Origin: an uncultured Anaerovibrio sp.
GTDB taxonomy: Bacteria > Bacillota > Negativicutes > Selenomonadales > Selenomonadaceae
Assembly (NCBI RefSeq): GCF_947302755.1
Contig: NZ_CAMYWM010000004.1
Span: 1-51,902, forward strand
Direction of reading: 5' to 3'
DNA length: 51,902 nt
Shown here one piece after another: positions 26,028 through 34,616 of this stretch (positions are counted from its first letter, which is position 1; every line of letters starts with the position of its first letter). The translations under genes and the position numbers were made by a program. Below the pieces are notes generated by a model. That model did not search any database and had not been told where the DNA came from. It saw only the letters and a program-made list of their open reading frames with translations.

Positions 26028-26786
26028 ATGGAAGAAAAAACGGTGATGATTACGGGAGGCACCTCAGGAATCGGCCTGGCAGCAGCCATGAGATTTGTGG
26101 CTAAGGGGCACAGGGTGGCTTTATTGGGACGGGATGCCCATCGGGGAACAGACGCCCTGAAGATTATAATGGAAAAAAATAATGGGGCAAATTGCAGCTT
26201 TTTCCCCTGTGATGTGCGTAAAACGGAGGACTGCCGGGCTGCTGTACAACAGACGGTGACCCTTTATGGGACTGTTGATGTACTTGTAAATTCGGCAGGG
26301 GTGTATTTTGAGCGGGCTCTTGAGGACATGACGGAGGCGGATTTCGATTATATTATGGACACGAACCTGAAGGGTACCTATTTCATGACCCAGCAGGCAG
26401 CGGCAGAAATGAAAAAGCAGGGGGCGGGAGCCATAGTTAATGTGTCCTCTGACGCGGGGCTTCATGGTAATATGCTGTGCAGTGCCTATTGTGCCTCCAA
26501 GGGAGCAGTAAATCTGTTTACCCGGGCTATGGCCCTGGAGCTGGCCCCCTGGAATATCCGGGTGAACAGCGTGTGCCCCGGGGATGTGCTGACCCCGCTG
26601 ACGGAACAGCAGCTGGCCCAATATCCGGATCGGGAGGCAGCTTTACGGGAAATGAGCTCCATTTATCCTATGGGACGGATTGCCACACCGGAGGAGGTAG
26701 CCGGAGTCATTGAATTTTTGTGTTCAGGGGAGGCGGCCTTTGTCAATGGTGCAATATGGAGTGTGGATGGGGGAATTACAGCATAG
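26028..26786 (+). CDS. Short-chain dehydrogenase/reductase
   Basis: A classical SDR oxidoreductase of 252 residues, closest in style to FabG-like 3-oxoacyl reductases. Motifs: NAD(P)-binding TGGTSGIG (9-16), NSAG (88-91), catalytic S140 or S141, Y154 and K158 (SAYCASKGA), and PGDVLTPL after the active site. The R34-containing LLGRDAHR hints at NADP preference. Start chosen at ATG 26028; GAGG is 11 bases upstream and TTG 26022 is an alternative. It has no pathway neighbours, so the substrate is unknown. Confidence 0.85.
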   Translation: MEEKTVMITGGTSGIGLAAAMRFVAKGHRVALLGRDAHRGTDALKIIMEKNNGANCSFFPCDVRKTEDCRAAVQQTVTLYGTVDVLVNSAGVYFERALEDMTEADFDYIMDTNLKGTYFMTQQAAAEMKKQGAGAIVNVSSDAGLHGNMLCSAYCASKGAVNLFTRAMALELAPWNIRVNSVCPGDVLTPLTEQQLAQYPDREAALREMSSIYPMGRIATPEEVAGVIEFLCSGEAAFVNGAIWSVDGGITA

Positions 26787-26788
26787 TG

Positions 26789-26817
26789 TTGATACTTTGA
26801 CGGTAGTGTGATACAAT
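26789..26817 (+). promoter_or_regulatory. Possible promoter of the GT28 gene
   Basis: TTGATA and TACAAT are spaced by 17 bases, directly after the SDR stop codon. The predicted transcript would begin immediately before the hairpin at 26826. Confidence 0.4.
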
Positions 26818-26825
26818 GAGCCTTG

Positions 26826-26853
26826 TTAAGCGGGAGTGGCTACTCCCGCTTAA
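26826..26853 (+). terminator. Strong palindrome after the SDR gene
   Basis: TTAAGCGGGAGT and ACTCCCGCTTAA pair perfectly around a four-base loop. The T-tail is weak (TTTAG), so it either terminates the SDR transcript or forms the 5' hairpin of the following mRNA. Confidence 0.55.
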
Positions 26854-26942
26854 TTTAGTCAAGCTATACCAAGAGCGTAAGCAAAGGGTGGACTTGTACA
26901 GCACCCGTTTTTACGTATACTAATTTTAGGAGGAGTGGACCT

Positions 26943-28058
26943 ATGAAGTCATCGGCCAAGTCCTTTCTTATCGTTACGGCTTCGGTTGGCTCCGGCCATG
27001 AAAAGGCTGCTGCCGCAGTGGCTGAAAGCATTCAAAAACAGCATCCTGATGCCGTCATAAATATTATCGACTTCATGTCCATGCAGACCTCCTGGATAAA
27101 TGCCCTTATGAAGAAGTGCTACCTTAACATGCTGTATTTTGTGCCTAATCTCTATGAGTTTATGTACCAGTTTACCGCCGGCAAAAAGAAGGGCGGCTTT
27201 GTGAAATGGGCCATGAGCTCGGTGATTGTGTATTCCATGAAGGAGCTTATAAAGCGGTACCGGCCGGATACGATTATTTGTACCCATCCATTTCCTGCTG
27301 ATGCCGTATCTCACCTGCTGCAGCATCGTCGGGTTTCCTTTGATTCCTGTGCTATTATTACCGATTATTCCGTACATCAGATGTGGGTTTGCCCCAAGCT
27401 GAACCATTATTTTGTGGCCATAGACTCCATGCGGGATCAGCTGGTGGAGTTCGGCATCAGCCGGGATATTATTCATGTCAGCGGTATACCGGTGTCGGAG
27501 CCCTTCTGCCGGGACTATGATAAGGGCCAGTGCCGCAGGGAATTGGGCCTGACCATGGATAAGCCCCTGGTGATGATGATGGGGGGCGGCCTGGGGCTGG
27601 GGGGTATGGACGGAGCCCTGGATCAATTGGAAAAAATCAGGGAACAGCTGCAGCTTATGGTAATAGCCGGGCGCAACGACGAGCTTAAGAGAAAGGTGGA
27701 GGCCTTTGCCAAGACCTCTCATCACGAGGTGCTGACCTGGGGCTATACGGATAAGGTGGCTGTGATGATGGCTGCGGCGGATATTCTGATTACGAAGCCG
27801 GGGGCACTGACTCTGACGGAGGCTATGTCCTTGGGCCTTCCCATGGTGCTTCATGAACCGATACCAGGTCCGGAAACGGATAACGCCCGTTTTATGTCAG
27901 AGGGGGGCATGGCCATCTGGCTTCATTCCGGGGACAGTCTGGCCAAAATTATTGGTAATTTGCTGAAGCATCCGGAAAAGCTCTCCCTAATGCGGCAAAA
28001 TTCCCTTAAATTCCGGCGCATAGATGCGGCCTGGCAGATAGCCCGGGCTATGAGTTAA
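26943..28058 (+). CDS. MGDG-synthase/UgtP-like GT28 glycosyltransferase
   Basis: A 371-residue glycosyltransferase with the N-terminal MGDG-synthase domain (TASVGSGHEKAAAAVAESI at residues 11-29) and the C-terminal GT28 domain (MMMGGGLGLGGMD near 210; KPGALTLTEAMSLGLPMVL near 282-300). Such enzymes add glucose or galactose to diacylglycerol to make glycolipids or lipoteichoic acid anchors. In a diderm Firmicute the product could be a membrane glycolipid; the sugar cannot be told. It is soluble or peripheral with no signal peptide. Ribosome site AGGAGGAG precedes ATG 26943. Confidence 0.88.
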   Translation: MKSSAKSFLIVTASVGSGHEKAAAAVAESIQKQHPDAVINIIDFMSMQTSWINALMKKCYLNMLYFVPNLYEFMYQFTAGKKKGGFVKWAMSSVIVYSMKELIKRYRPDTIICTHPFPADAVSHLLQHRRVSFDSCAIITDYSVHQMWVCPKLNHYFVAIDSMRDQLVEFGISRDIIHVSGIPVSEPFCRDYDKGQCRRELGLTMDKPLVMMMGGGLGLGGMDGALDQLEKIREQLQLMVIAGRNDELKRKVEAFAKTSHHEVLTWGYTDKVAVMMAAADILITKPGALTLTEAMSLGLPMVLHEPIPGPETDNARFMSEGGMAIWLHSGDSLAKIIGNLLKHPEKLSLMRQNSLKFRRIDAAWQIARAMS

Positions 28059-28198
28059 ATTCCCAAGATTTTTTTATTTTTACAAGGAAAATATTGGGCA
28101 ATTAGAGTATAATATTGTTGAGACTTTTTCCCCTGTGGGGGAGGAATAGTGTTTTTCTATTCATACTAATATGCTGCAGAAAGCTTGTGGTGGTTAAT

Positions 28199-29236
28199 GT
28201 GTCAGTTACCGCATTGGAAAGTGGAAAAGATGGTGCTCTTGTATGTCCTAAGTGTAAGAGACCGTTAGTTTATAAAGATGGTGGTCAGGTCCGCGTGGTG
28301 GATGGCAAGGTGGATTATGAAAATATCAAGCCGCGCCATGTGTGCTTTTATTGCCGGAGGTTTTATCGGGAAATGCTTCATTCCGGGTATTATGATGTTT
28401 TTGATTTGGATGATGAGCTAAAGGAAGAAGCCGACAAGCTCCTTAAGAATACGCCAAAGTCCCCTGAAGTCTCTCCGACCGATGCAAAGAAAAAGGTGGA
28501 TACGGTAGTCCGTCTTGAAAAGGGCCAGGGTGGCAGCTATAAGTGCCCCCGTTGCAGCAATCCACTGCGTTGCTCCGAGGGAAGTGCCATTCGCGTTGTG
28601 GGCGGCAGGGTGGATTATGAACGCATCAAACCCCGGTTCATCTGTGACGAGTGTAAGGTATTTTATCGGGAATTGCTGACCTCCGGGCTTTATGATACCT
28701 TCGAGCTGCCTGCTGAGGACAAGCCGACGTCCTCAGCTTCAGCTGCGAAAACCTCAGATGTAAGTCCGGTGGTGGCCCTGTCCAAAAATGGTTCAGGTCA
28801 TTATCTGTGCCCGGTATGCAATCAGGAGCTGGAATTTTCTGGTGGCGGCCAGGTTCGGGTCGTAAATGGCAAGGTGGATTATGAAAATGTTAAGCCACGG
28901 TATATCTGCCGACGCTGTGAAACCTTTTACAGGGAATTGCTGAGCTCCGGCCTTTATGAGGTATTTAATCTGGAGGAGCTTACCCTGTCACCAGAAAGAC
29001 AGCGGATTATTGGTACAGGCGACCTGGAGCCAATGCAGCTGAAAAAGGATGCAAATGGCAATTGCGCCTGTCCGCGGTGTGGATCCAATATGAAGTATTT
29101 GGAGCCGGAGGCAGTAAAAATTATTAATGGCCGTGCCGATATGCGGGATACGGTGGCCCGTTTTGCCTGCGATAAATGCAATTCCTTATATCGCCGTATT
29201 GCCGCAACTGATTATTATCAGTGGAGTGAAAACTGA
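28199..29236 (+). CDS. Protein with four tandem zinc-ribbon modules, unknown function
   Basis: About 345 residues built from four repeats of one module: CPxC, then about 29 residues including RVVDGKVDYENIKPR, then CxxC and (F)YRELLxSGLYD. In module 1 the cysteines are C16, C19, C49 and C52. Modules 1-3 are very alike; module 4 has diverged (NGRADMRDTVARF) but keeps its cysteines. The linkers are variable and Ser/Pro/Lys-rich. I recognise no named family. Sixteen cysteines should bind four zinc ions, and an RNA- or protein-binding role is possible. The start is uncertain: GTG 28199 has a weak GTGGTGG site, and the open frame reaches back to 28115. Confidence 0.7.
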   Translation: MSVTALESGKDGALVCPKCKRPLVYKDGGQVRVVDGKVDYENIKPRHVCFYCRRFYREMLHSGYYDVFDLDDELKEEADKLLKNTPKSPEVSPTDAKKKVDTVVRLEKGQGGSYKCPRCSNPLRCSEGSAIRVVGGRVDYERIKPRFICDECKVFYRELLTSGLYDTFELPAEDKPTSSASAAKTSDVSPVVALSKNGSGHYLCPVCNQELEFSGGGQVRVVNGKVDYENVKPRYICRRCETFYRELLSSGLYEVFNLEELTLSPERQRIIGTGDLEPMQLKKDANGNCACPRCGSNMKYLEPEAVKIINGRADMRDTVARFACDKCNSLYRRIAATDYYQWSEN

Positions 29237-29268
29237 TAGCTGTCAACAAACCGGAAAGGAGGACGTGG

Positions 29269-29580
29269 ATGAGCAGGACAAAAATGAATAATACAAATAC
29301 AAGACCTCAAAAGCGTCAGATTAACTGGTTTGTGATTGCAATGGTGATTATGTTTTTGCTGGCGGCAGTTAAATTGGGGGAACAGGCCCTGACCTATCAT
29401 GATCTTAATCAGGATAAGGTACAGGCCGAGGCAAGGCTGAAGGCTGCCCAGAAGGAAAACGAGCAATTAAACCAGGAAAAGGAACAATTGATGGACCCGG
29501 CCTACGTTGAAAAGCTGGCCAGGGAGGATCTGGGGATGACCAAGGCTGGTGAGATACCATATATTTATCAAAAAAAGTAG
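29269..29580 (+). CDS. divIC: FtsB/DivIC-type septum formation initiator
   Basis: A 103-residue bitopic membrane protein: short basic N-terminus, one membrane helix (about 21-38), then a coiled coil (about 46-76, rich in Glu, Gln and Lys) and the family tail PAYVEKLAREDLGMTKAGE. It would act in the divisome with FtsL and DivIB/FtsQ. Length matches FtsB/DivIC. AAGGAGG precedes ATG 29269; a second ATG at 29284 is possible. The position between the zinc-ribbon gene and the S1-domain gene is that of divIC next to yabR in Bacillus. Confidence 0.9.
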   Translation: MSRTKMNNTNTRPQKRQINWFVIAMVIMFLLAAVKLGEQALTYHDLNQDKVQAEARLKAAQKENEQLNQEKEQLMDPAYVEKLAREDLGMTKAGEIPYIYQKK

Positions 29581-29597
29581 GTGTCCCCAAAACTAGA

Positions 29598-29627
29598 TTG
29601 ACACTGTAAGAAATGGGATAGTATAAT
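29598..29627 (+). promoter_or_regulatory. Promoter of the S1-domain gene
   Basis: A perfect TTGACA and a perfect TATAAT with an 18-base spacer, about 40 bases before the start codon. Confidence 0.8.
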
Positions 29628-29665
29628 ACTTGTATTAGTGTTATATTATCTAAGGAGGAAGTATT

Positions 29666-30154
29666 TTGTCCATTGAAGTAGGTAGTATTGTTGAGGGCGT
29701 TGTCTCCGGCATTACTAATTTTGGAGCTTTCGTTAACCTGCCTGAGGGTAAGGTGGGCCTCGTGCATATTTCCGAGGTCGCAGATGTTTATGTAAATGAT
29801 GTTAATGAATTCCTGAAGGAGCAGGATAACGTAAAGGTCAAAGTACTTTCCGTTGATGATAAAGGAAAGATTGCTCTTTCCATTAAACGCGCCCAGGAGA
29901 AGAAGCTGGAGGAGCAGTCAGGCTCTGAGAAGAAAAGCTTTGATAAGAAGCAGTTTGATGCCAGACCGAATATGGCCAGCAAGGCTGTAGGCGGATTTGG
30001 CAGAAATGCCGGCGGCAGCCGGTTTAACAACGCCACAGCTTCCTTTGAGGACAAGCTGTCACGTTTTTTGAAGGACAGCGACGAACGCCTGACGGATCTC
30101 AGCCGCAAGACGGATTCAAAGCGTGGTGGCCGGGGCGGCGGACGCAGAAGATAA
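29666..30154 (+). CDS. S1 RNA-binding domain protein, YabR-like
   Basis: A 162-residue protein with an N-terminal S1 domain (residues 1-72; GSIVEGVVSGITNFGAFVNL, GLVHISEVA) and a basic, Gly/Arg/Ser-rich disordered tail ending in SKRGGRGGGRRR. YabR-type proteins associate with ribosomes or RNA; exact role unknown. Start is TTG 29666 with AAGGAGG eight bases upstream. It has its own strong promoter and is followed by terminators. In Bacillus spoIIE comes between yabR and tilS; here only about 110 bases do. Confidence 0.88.
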   Translation: MSIEVGSIVEGVVSGITNFGAFVNLPEGKVGLVHISEVADVYVNDVNEFLKEQDNVKVKVLSVDDKGKIALSIKRAQEKKLEEQSGSEKKSFDKKQFDARPNMASKAVGGFGRNAGGSRFNNATASFEDKLSRFLKDSDERLTDLSRKTDSKRGGRGGGRRR

Positions 30155-30204
30155 TCAGCTGCCAGTATTGGCTGAACAACCGTTATTGTCGGTAAGCATA
30201 CCAG

Positions 30205-30231
30205 AAGCACCTTGTTATAAGGTGCTTTTTT
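30205..30231 (+). terminator. Terminator after the S1-domain gene
   Basis: AAGCACCTT and AAGGTGCTT form a 9-bp stem with a five-base loop, followed by TTTT. Confidence 0.85.
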
Positions 30232-30265
30232 GCATTTGCCCATTTGCTGTTTTGGGGAGGGTATT

Positions 30266-31684
30266 ATGAGAATTGAAGGGGCCTTAATTGAATATTGGCG
30301 GTCCAATTCCCTGGGCCAACCGGGAGATACAGTGATCGTGGCCTGCTCCGGCGGCCCGGATTCCCTGGCCCTGCTGGATTTGCTGTGGCGGCTGAGGGAC
30401 AGGCTCAGCATTAAGGTGGCAGCAGCCCATTATGAGCATGGTATTCGCGGACAGGCCTCCAAGGAGGATGAGGCCTTTGTGGCCCAGTATTGCCATGAAA
30501 GAAAAATTCCCTTTTATTCGGAGTCAGGCAATATCCTTCAATTAAGCCGCGAAAAGGGGGAATCCATCGAAACCTGTGCCAGAAGAAAGCGCTATGAATT
30601 TCTGAACAGGCTGTCGGTGAATTTGGCCGGGGCCTTAATCGCCACGGCCCATCATTGTGACGATCAGGCTGAAACCCTGCTGATGCATTTCCTAAGGGGC
30701 ACCGGCTTAAAGGGACTGACGGGTATTTTGCCCAAGCGGGAGAACATTATACGTCCCCTGCTGATTTTTACCAAACAGGAATTGGTGGAATATTGCCATG
30801 AACAGGGCTTATCGCCGCGCCATGATGCCACCAATGACCTTGCTGACTGTACCCGCAACAAATTGCGCCTCAGGCTGCTGCCCTTGCTGAAAGAGGATTA
30901 TAATCCCAATATTATCCAATCACTGTGCAATCTGGCCAATACTGCCGCGGCGGAGGAGGCCCTGCTGCAGCAGCTGTCCAGGGAGGCGGAGAAGCGTCTG
31001 GAGATGCACTATGATAAGGAGAAGCAGGCCGTTTCCTGCAAGAGCTCCTTGCTGCTGGGGGAGCCCTTGGCCATAAGACGGCGGCTGGTAAAGCAGCTTC
31101 TTTCCCTGGTCAGTCCGGGCTGTGACCTGGATTTTCCCCATGTGGAGGCCATATTGGCCATGGCAGAGAAAAATATTACCGGCAGCTCCCTGGACCTGCC
31201 GGATAAATGTCAGCTTCGGATTAGCTATGGACATATTGAATTATCAAAAAAAACTGATAAATTTTTGACAAGTCATGGTACAATAGAAGATACACCAAAT
31301 AAAAAAATTCTTAGCCTGGACAGCAAAATAGAATTGCCGGGGGGCGGTTTTATTTCTGCCCGGTTAACTGACTCATTGGAGGGTGAGGGCAGCTTTTCCC
31401 GCCACAAAATATATTGTGATGCAGCTAAATGCGGGCCGGAATTTGTGGTGCGGTACCGCAGGAAGGGTGACCGGATTCGCCTTAGGGTGGGCAGCAAAAA
31501 GCTGAAGGATTTTTTTGTAGACGCCAAGGTGGACCGAGAAAGACGGGATTGGGTGCCGCTGGTTGTCAGCCCCATCACAGGTGAAATCATCTGGGTGGCG
31601 GGCTGCAGGCAGACGGCGGTGGCCATGACGGACGTCGATACCAAGGAATATGTAATACTTTCTTATGAAAAAGGAGAAGAATAA
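30266..31684 (+). CDS. tilS: tRNA(Ile)-lysidine synthetase
   Basis: TilS (472 residues) changes C34 of tRNA-Ile(CAU) to lysidine with ATP and lysine, so that the tRNA reads AUA. The PP-loop S28-G-G-P-D-S33 sits in the N-terminal ATPase domain; further motifs are HYEHGIRG and TAHHCDDQAETLLMHFLRG. The C-terminal domain ends with the conserved RYRRKGDRIRL and KLKDFFVDAKVDRERRD. ATG 30266 follows GGGGAGG. It heads the classical tilS-hpt-ftsH cluster and is separated from hpt by one base. Confidence 0.97.
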   Translation: MRIEGALIEYWRSNSLGQPGDTVIVACSGGPDSLALLDLLWRLRDRLSIKVAAAHYEHGIRGQASKEDEAFVAQYCHERKIPFYSESGNILQLSREKGESIETCARRKRYEFLNRLSVNLAGALIATAHHCDDQAETLLMHFLRGTGLKGLTGILPKRENIIRPLLIFTKQELVEYCHEQGLSPRHDATNDLADCTRNKLRLRLLPLLKEDYNPNIIQSLCNLANTAAAEEALLQQLSREAEKRLEMHYDKEKQAVSCKSSLLLGEPLAIRRRLVKQLLSLVSPGCDLDFPHVEAILAMAEKNITGSSLDLPDKCQLRISYGHIELSKKTDKFLTSHGTIEDTPNKKILSLDSKIELPGGGFISARLTDSLEGEGSFSRHKIYCDAAKCGPEFVVRYRRKGDRIRLRVGSKKLKDFFVDAKVDRERRDWVPLVVSPITGEIIWVAGCRQTAVAMTDVDTKEYVILSYEKGEE

Positions 31685-31685
31685 A

Positions 31686-32222
31686 ATGACAAAGGATTTG
31701 GAAAGCGTAATGTTTGACGAAAAGGCACTTGCCGCCAAGGTAGCCCAGCTGGGTCAGCAGATTACCAGGGATTATGAGGGCAAGGATGTAGTTATAGTAG
31801 GTATCCTGAATGGCGCAGCCGTATTCTTTACCGACCTTATCCGACAGATTAAGCTGCCGATCAACATCGATTTTATCGCAGCCTCCAGCTACGGTGATGC
31901 TGCGGTGTCCAGCGGCAAGGTAAATATTAAAAAGGATTTGAACAAGGACATTGCCGGCCGTCATGTACTTTTGGTGGAGGATATTATTGATTCCGGTGTT
32001 ACCATGAGCAACCTTATGGCTATTCTCCGCACCCGTAACCCGGCCAGCATTAAATTATGCGCCCTCCTTTCCAAGCCGTCCCGCCGTCAGGTGGATGTAA
32101 ATATTGATTATTGCGGCTTTGAGGTGCCTGATGAGTTCTTGGTGGGCTATGGCCTTGATTATGCCGAAAACTACAGAAACCTGCCGGTAATCGGCGTCCT
32201 TAAGCGAGAAATTTATTCATGA
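31686..32222 (+). CDS. hpt: Hypoxanthine phosphoribosyltransferase
   Basis: A 178-residue type I phosphoribosyltransferase that salvages hypoxanthine and guanine with PRPP. The PRPP-binding motif is VLLVEDIIDSGVTMS (about residues 95-109), with the base-binding DEFLVGYGLDY near 150-160. The ATG at 31686 uses an AAGGAG located inside the end of tilS, so translation is probably coupled. Its place between tilS and ftsH is highly conserved. Confidence 0.96.
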   Translation: MTKDLESVMFDEKALAAKVAQLGQQITRDYEGKDVVIVGILNGAAVFFTDLIRQIKLPINIDFIAASSYGDAAVSSGKVNIKKDLNKDIAGRHVLLVEDIIDSGVTMSNLMAILRTRNPASIKLCALLSKPSRRQVDVNIDYCGFEVPDEFLVGYGLDYAENYRNLPVIGVLKREIYS

Positions 32223-32306
32223 AATTTTCATGAGGCTGTAAGATAATCTTTCAGTGTGGTATAATTATTCTTTGTAAAGATTATTGCCTTTTTAGGGGGT
32301 TGAGGT

Positions 32307-34304
32307 TTGAATAAGTTTATCCGTAATGTAGGTTTTTACCTGCTCATTATTCTGGTTGCCATATCATTAATCGACTATTTCTCTGCCAAGGGACCCACCA
32401 AGATGGAGATGAATTATTCCTCCTTTGTGCAGGAAACCAATAATGGTAAGGTGGCCAAGGTTGTTATTGTTGAAAACATCATAAAGGGTACCTTAAGTGA
32501 TGGTACGGAATTTACTACGGTTTTGCCTACCTATCCCAGTGAAAACAGCGATATTATCAAGCTGCTGTCGGATAAGAACGTAGAGATCAAGGCCGAAAAT
32601 CCGCCGGAGCCACCATGGTGGTCTACCCTGCTGTCCTCTGTGCTGCCTATTCTGCTGCTGGTGGGTGTGTGGTTCTTTATCATGCAGCAAAGCCAGGGGG
32701 GCGGCGGCAAGGTAATGTCCTTTGGCAAGAGCCGGGCCAAAATGAGCGGCGGCGACAAGGTCAAGGTTCGCTTTGATGATGTGGCCGGTGCCGATGAAGC
32801 AAAGCAGGAGCTGGAGGAGGTAGTAGAATTCCTGAAGCAGCCTGCCAAGTTTAATCAGCTGGGAGCCAAAATTCCTAAGGGAGTCCTTCTCTTTGGGCCT
32901 CCTGGTACCGGTAAAACCCTGTTGGCCAAGGCCGTTGCCGGCGAGGCCGGGGTTCCCTTTTTCTCCATAAGCGGCTCTGACTTCGTGGAGATGTTTGTCG
33001 GTGTGGGTGCTTCCCGTGTCCGTGACCTTTTTGATCAGGCCAAGAAGAACTCACCTTGTATTGTGTTTATTGATGAAATTGATGCAGTTGGCCGTCAGCG
33101 TGGTGCCGGTCTGGGCGGTGGCCACGATGAGCGGGAGCAGACCCTTAACCAGATGCTGGTGGAAATGGATGGCTTCGCTGCCAACGAGGGCATCATAATT
33201 ATTGCGGCTACCAACCGCCCGGATATTCTTGATCCGGCCCTGCTGCGTCCTGGCCGATTCGACCGCCAGATAGTGGTGGATAAACCGGATGTCAAGGGCC
33301 GGGAGGCCATTTTGAAGGTGCATACCAAGGACAAGCCGGTGGACAAGGATGTTGACCTTAATGTGCTGGCCAGACGTACACCGGGCTTTACCGGTGCCGA
33401 TCTCAGCAATTTGGTGAACGAGGCGGCTCTGCTGTCTGCCCGTCGGAACAAAAAAACCATTGCCATGCAGGAAATGGAGGAATCCATCGAGCGGGTAATG
33501 GCCGGTCCTGAGCGCAAATCCAAGGTGATGAGCGACAAGGAAAAGAAGCTTACCGCTTATCACGAGGGCGGTCATACCTTGGTGGGAATGCTCCTGCCAA
33601 ATGCTGATCCGGTACATAAGGTTACGATTATTCCCAGAGGCAGAGCAGGCGGCTATACGCTTATGCTGCCTAAGGAGGATCGGTCCTATGCCACCAGAAG
33701 CGAGCTGCTGGATCAGCTTAAAACCCTGCTGGCCGGCCGTGTAGCTGAGGAGGTGGTGCTGAAGGAAATCAGCACCGGTGCCCAGAATGATATTCAGAGG
33801 GCATCTCAGCTGGTAAGAAGCATGATTACCCAGTATGGTATGAGTCCGACCCTTGGCCCGGTGGCTTATGGTGAGAGCCGTGACCATCAGGTGTTCCTGG
33901 GCCGTGACATAAATAATCAGAGAAATTACTCTGAGAATGTGGCCAGCGATATTGATAAGGAAGTCCGTAAATATATTGAGGAGGCTTATGAGGCCTGCCG
34001 GGTACTTCTTACGGAAAATATCGACAAGCTCCATGTTATTGCCGAGGCCCTGATTGAAAAGGAAACTCTGGAGGCGGCTGAACTGAAGGAGCTGGTGGGC
34101 TTTGGTAATGTCACTGAAAAGGATGAGCCGAAGGACAAGCCGGCGGAACCCAAGGATGATGACGACGAGCCAAAGTTGATTCCGGTGGAGCCGGTGAACC
34201 AGGCAGCTGACCAGGGTGATGCAGTCACTGTCAAGGAGGAGGAAGAAGTGGAGGTTCCCTATACTGAGCCGGAACCAAAACTGAATAGTACTACGGAGAA
34301 ATAA
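32307..34304 (+). CDS. ftsH: ATP-dependent zinc metalloprotease FtsH
   Basis: A membrane AAA+ protease of 665 residues that degrades misfolded and regulatory proteins at the cytoplasmic face. Two membrane helices (about 7-22 and 104-122) flank a short periplasmic domain. The AAA module has Walker A GPPGTGKT (197-204), [14 protein letters not shown] and the arginine finger region [19 protein letters not shown]. The zinc site is H419-E-G-G-H423 where most FtsH have HEAGH, a mild change that keeps both histidines and the glutamate. The C-terminal 50 residues are acidic and disordered. TTG start after AGGGGG. A TATAAT at 32260 suggests a separate promoter. Confidence 0.97.
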   Translation: MNKFIRNVGFYLLIILVAISLIDYFSAKGPTKMEMNYSSFVQETNNGKVAKVVIVENIIKGTLSDGTEFTTVLPTYPSENSDIIKLLSDKNVEIKAENPPEPPWWSTLLSSVLPILLLVGVWFFIMQQSQGGGGKVMSFGKSRAKMSGGDKVKVRFDDVAGADEAKQELEEVVEFLKQPAKFNQLGAKIPKGVLLFGPPGTGKTLLAKAVAGEAGVPFFSISGSDFVEMFVGVGASRVRDLFDQAKKNSPCIVFIDEIDAVGRQRGAGLGGGHDEREQTLNQMLVEMDGFAANEGIIIIAATNRPDILDPALLRPGRFDRQIVVDKPDVKGREAILKVHTKDKPVDKDVDLNVLARRTPGFTGADLSNLVNEAALLSARRNKKTIAMQEMEESIERVMAGPERKSKVMSDKEKKLTAYHEGGHTLVGMLLPNADPVHKVTIIPRGRAGGYTLMLPKEDRSYATRSELLDQLKTLLAGRVAEEVVLKEISTGAQNDIQRASQLVRSMITQYGMSPTLGPVAYGESRDHQVFLGRDINNQRNYSENVASDIDKEVRKYIEEAYEACRVLLTENIDKLHVIAEALIEKETLEAAELKELVGFGNVTEKDEPKDKPAEPKDDDDEPKLIPVEPVNQAADQGDAVTVKEEEEVEVPYTEPEPKLNSTTEK

Positions 34305-34311
34305 GTATTCA

Positions 34312-34357
34312 TAGGGGCTGAAGCATGAAATTAATCTATGCAGCAGCCCCTTTTGAT
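34312..34357 (+). terminator. Terminator after ftsH
   Basis: AGGGGCTG and CAGCCCCT close a hairpin with an inner GCAT/ATGC pair and are followed by TTTTG. Confidence 0.75.
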
Positions 34358-34378
34358 GGTTTTGTTAAATGAGATTTA

Positions 34379-34424
34379 TTCAGTGGGAGATTTATACGCC
34401 TACTGAATGTAGTCGAATTAATCC
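34379..34424. repeat. Dispersed hairpin element, copy 4 (degraded)
   Basis: TTCAGTGGGAG and CCTACTGAA form an imperfect hairpin (34379-34407), followed by TGTAGTCGAATTAATCC. The same order of blocks (GAAT, TAG, CGAAT, AATCC) occurs at 35607-35650 and, in part, on the minus strand at position 1-36. Confidence 0.45.
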
Positions 34425-34428
34425 AGAG

Positions 34429-34484
34429 CTTTGCGGACGTATCCAAGAGGCAAAGCCTATTGGTTAATACGTCCCATGCGAAAG
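34429..34484 (+). other. Long hairpin in the ftsH-birA gap
   Basis: CTTTGCGGACGTAT (from about 34430) pairs with ATACGTCC and GCGAAAG. CCAA, GGC, GCC and TTGG nest inside, giving a stem of over 15 bp with a small AAA loop. A further stem GTGTC/GACAC (34486-34528) encloses AAGACC/GGTCTT. The region 34305-34616 thus looks like a structured RNA leader of birA. Confidence 0.4.
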
Positions 34485-34539
34485 TGTCCTGCAAAGCAAG
34501 ACCATGGTCTTAGCTGAGTAGCTGACACTGACCGATATG

Positions 34540-34563
34540 GGTGCTTTTATCCCACCTAAGAGG
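34540..34563 (+). other. Leader motif shared by birA and coaX, copy A
   Basis: The 24 bases fit GGTGCnnnTnTCCCACCTrAGAGG, which recurs at 35657-35680 upstream of coaX with all fixed positions matching. It lies 54 bases before the birA start. Confidence 0.45.
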
Positions 34564-34616
34564 AGGGAGAATTAGCATCCGTTAACGTGGGGTTCAAATA
34601 AGCGAGGTTTTAGGCT

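Noticed and set aside
28115-28198. 28-codon N-terminal extension of the zinc-ribbon gene
   Set aside because: It overlaps a TATAAT region, has no ribosome site, and the first module starts normally from GTG 28199. I keep some doubt.
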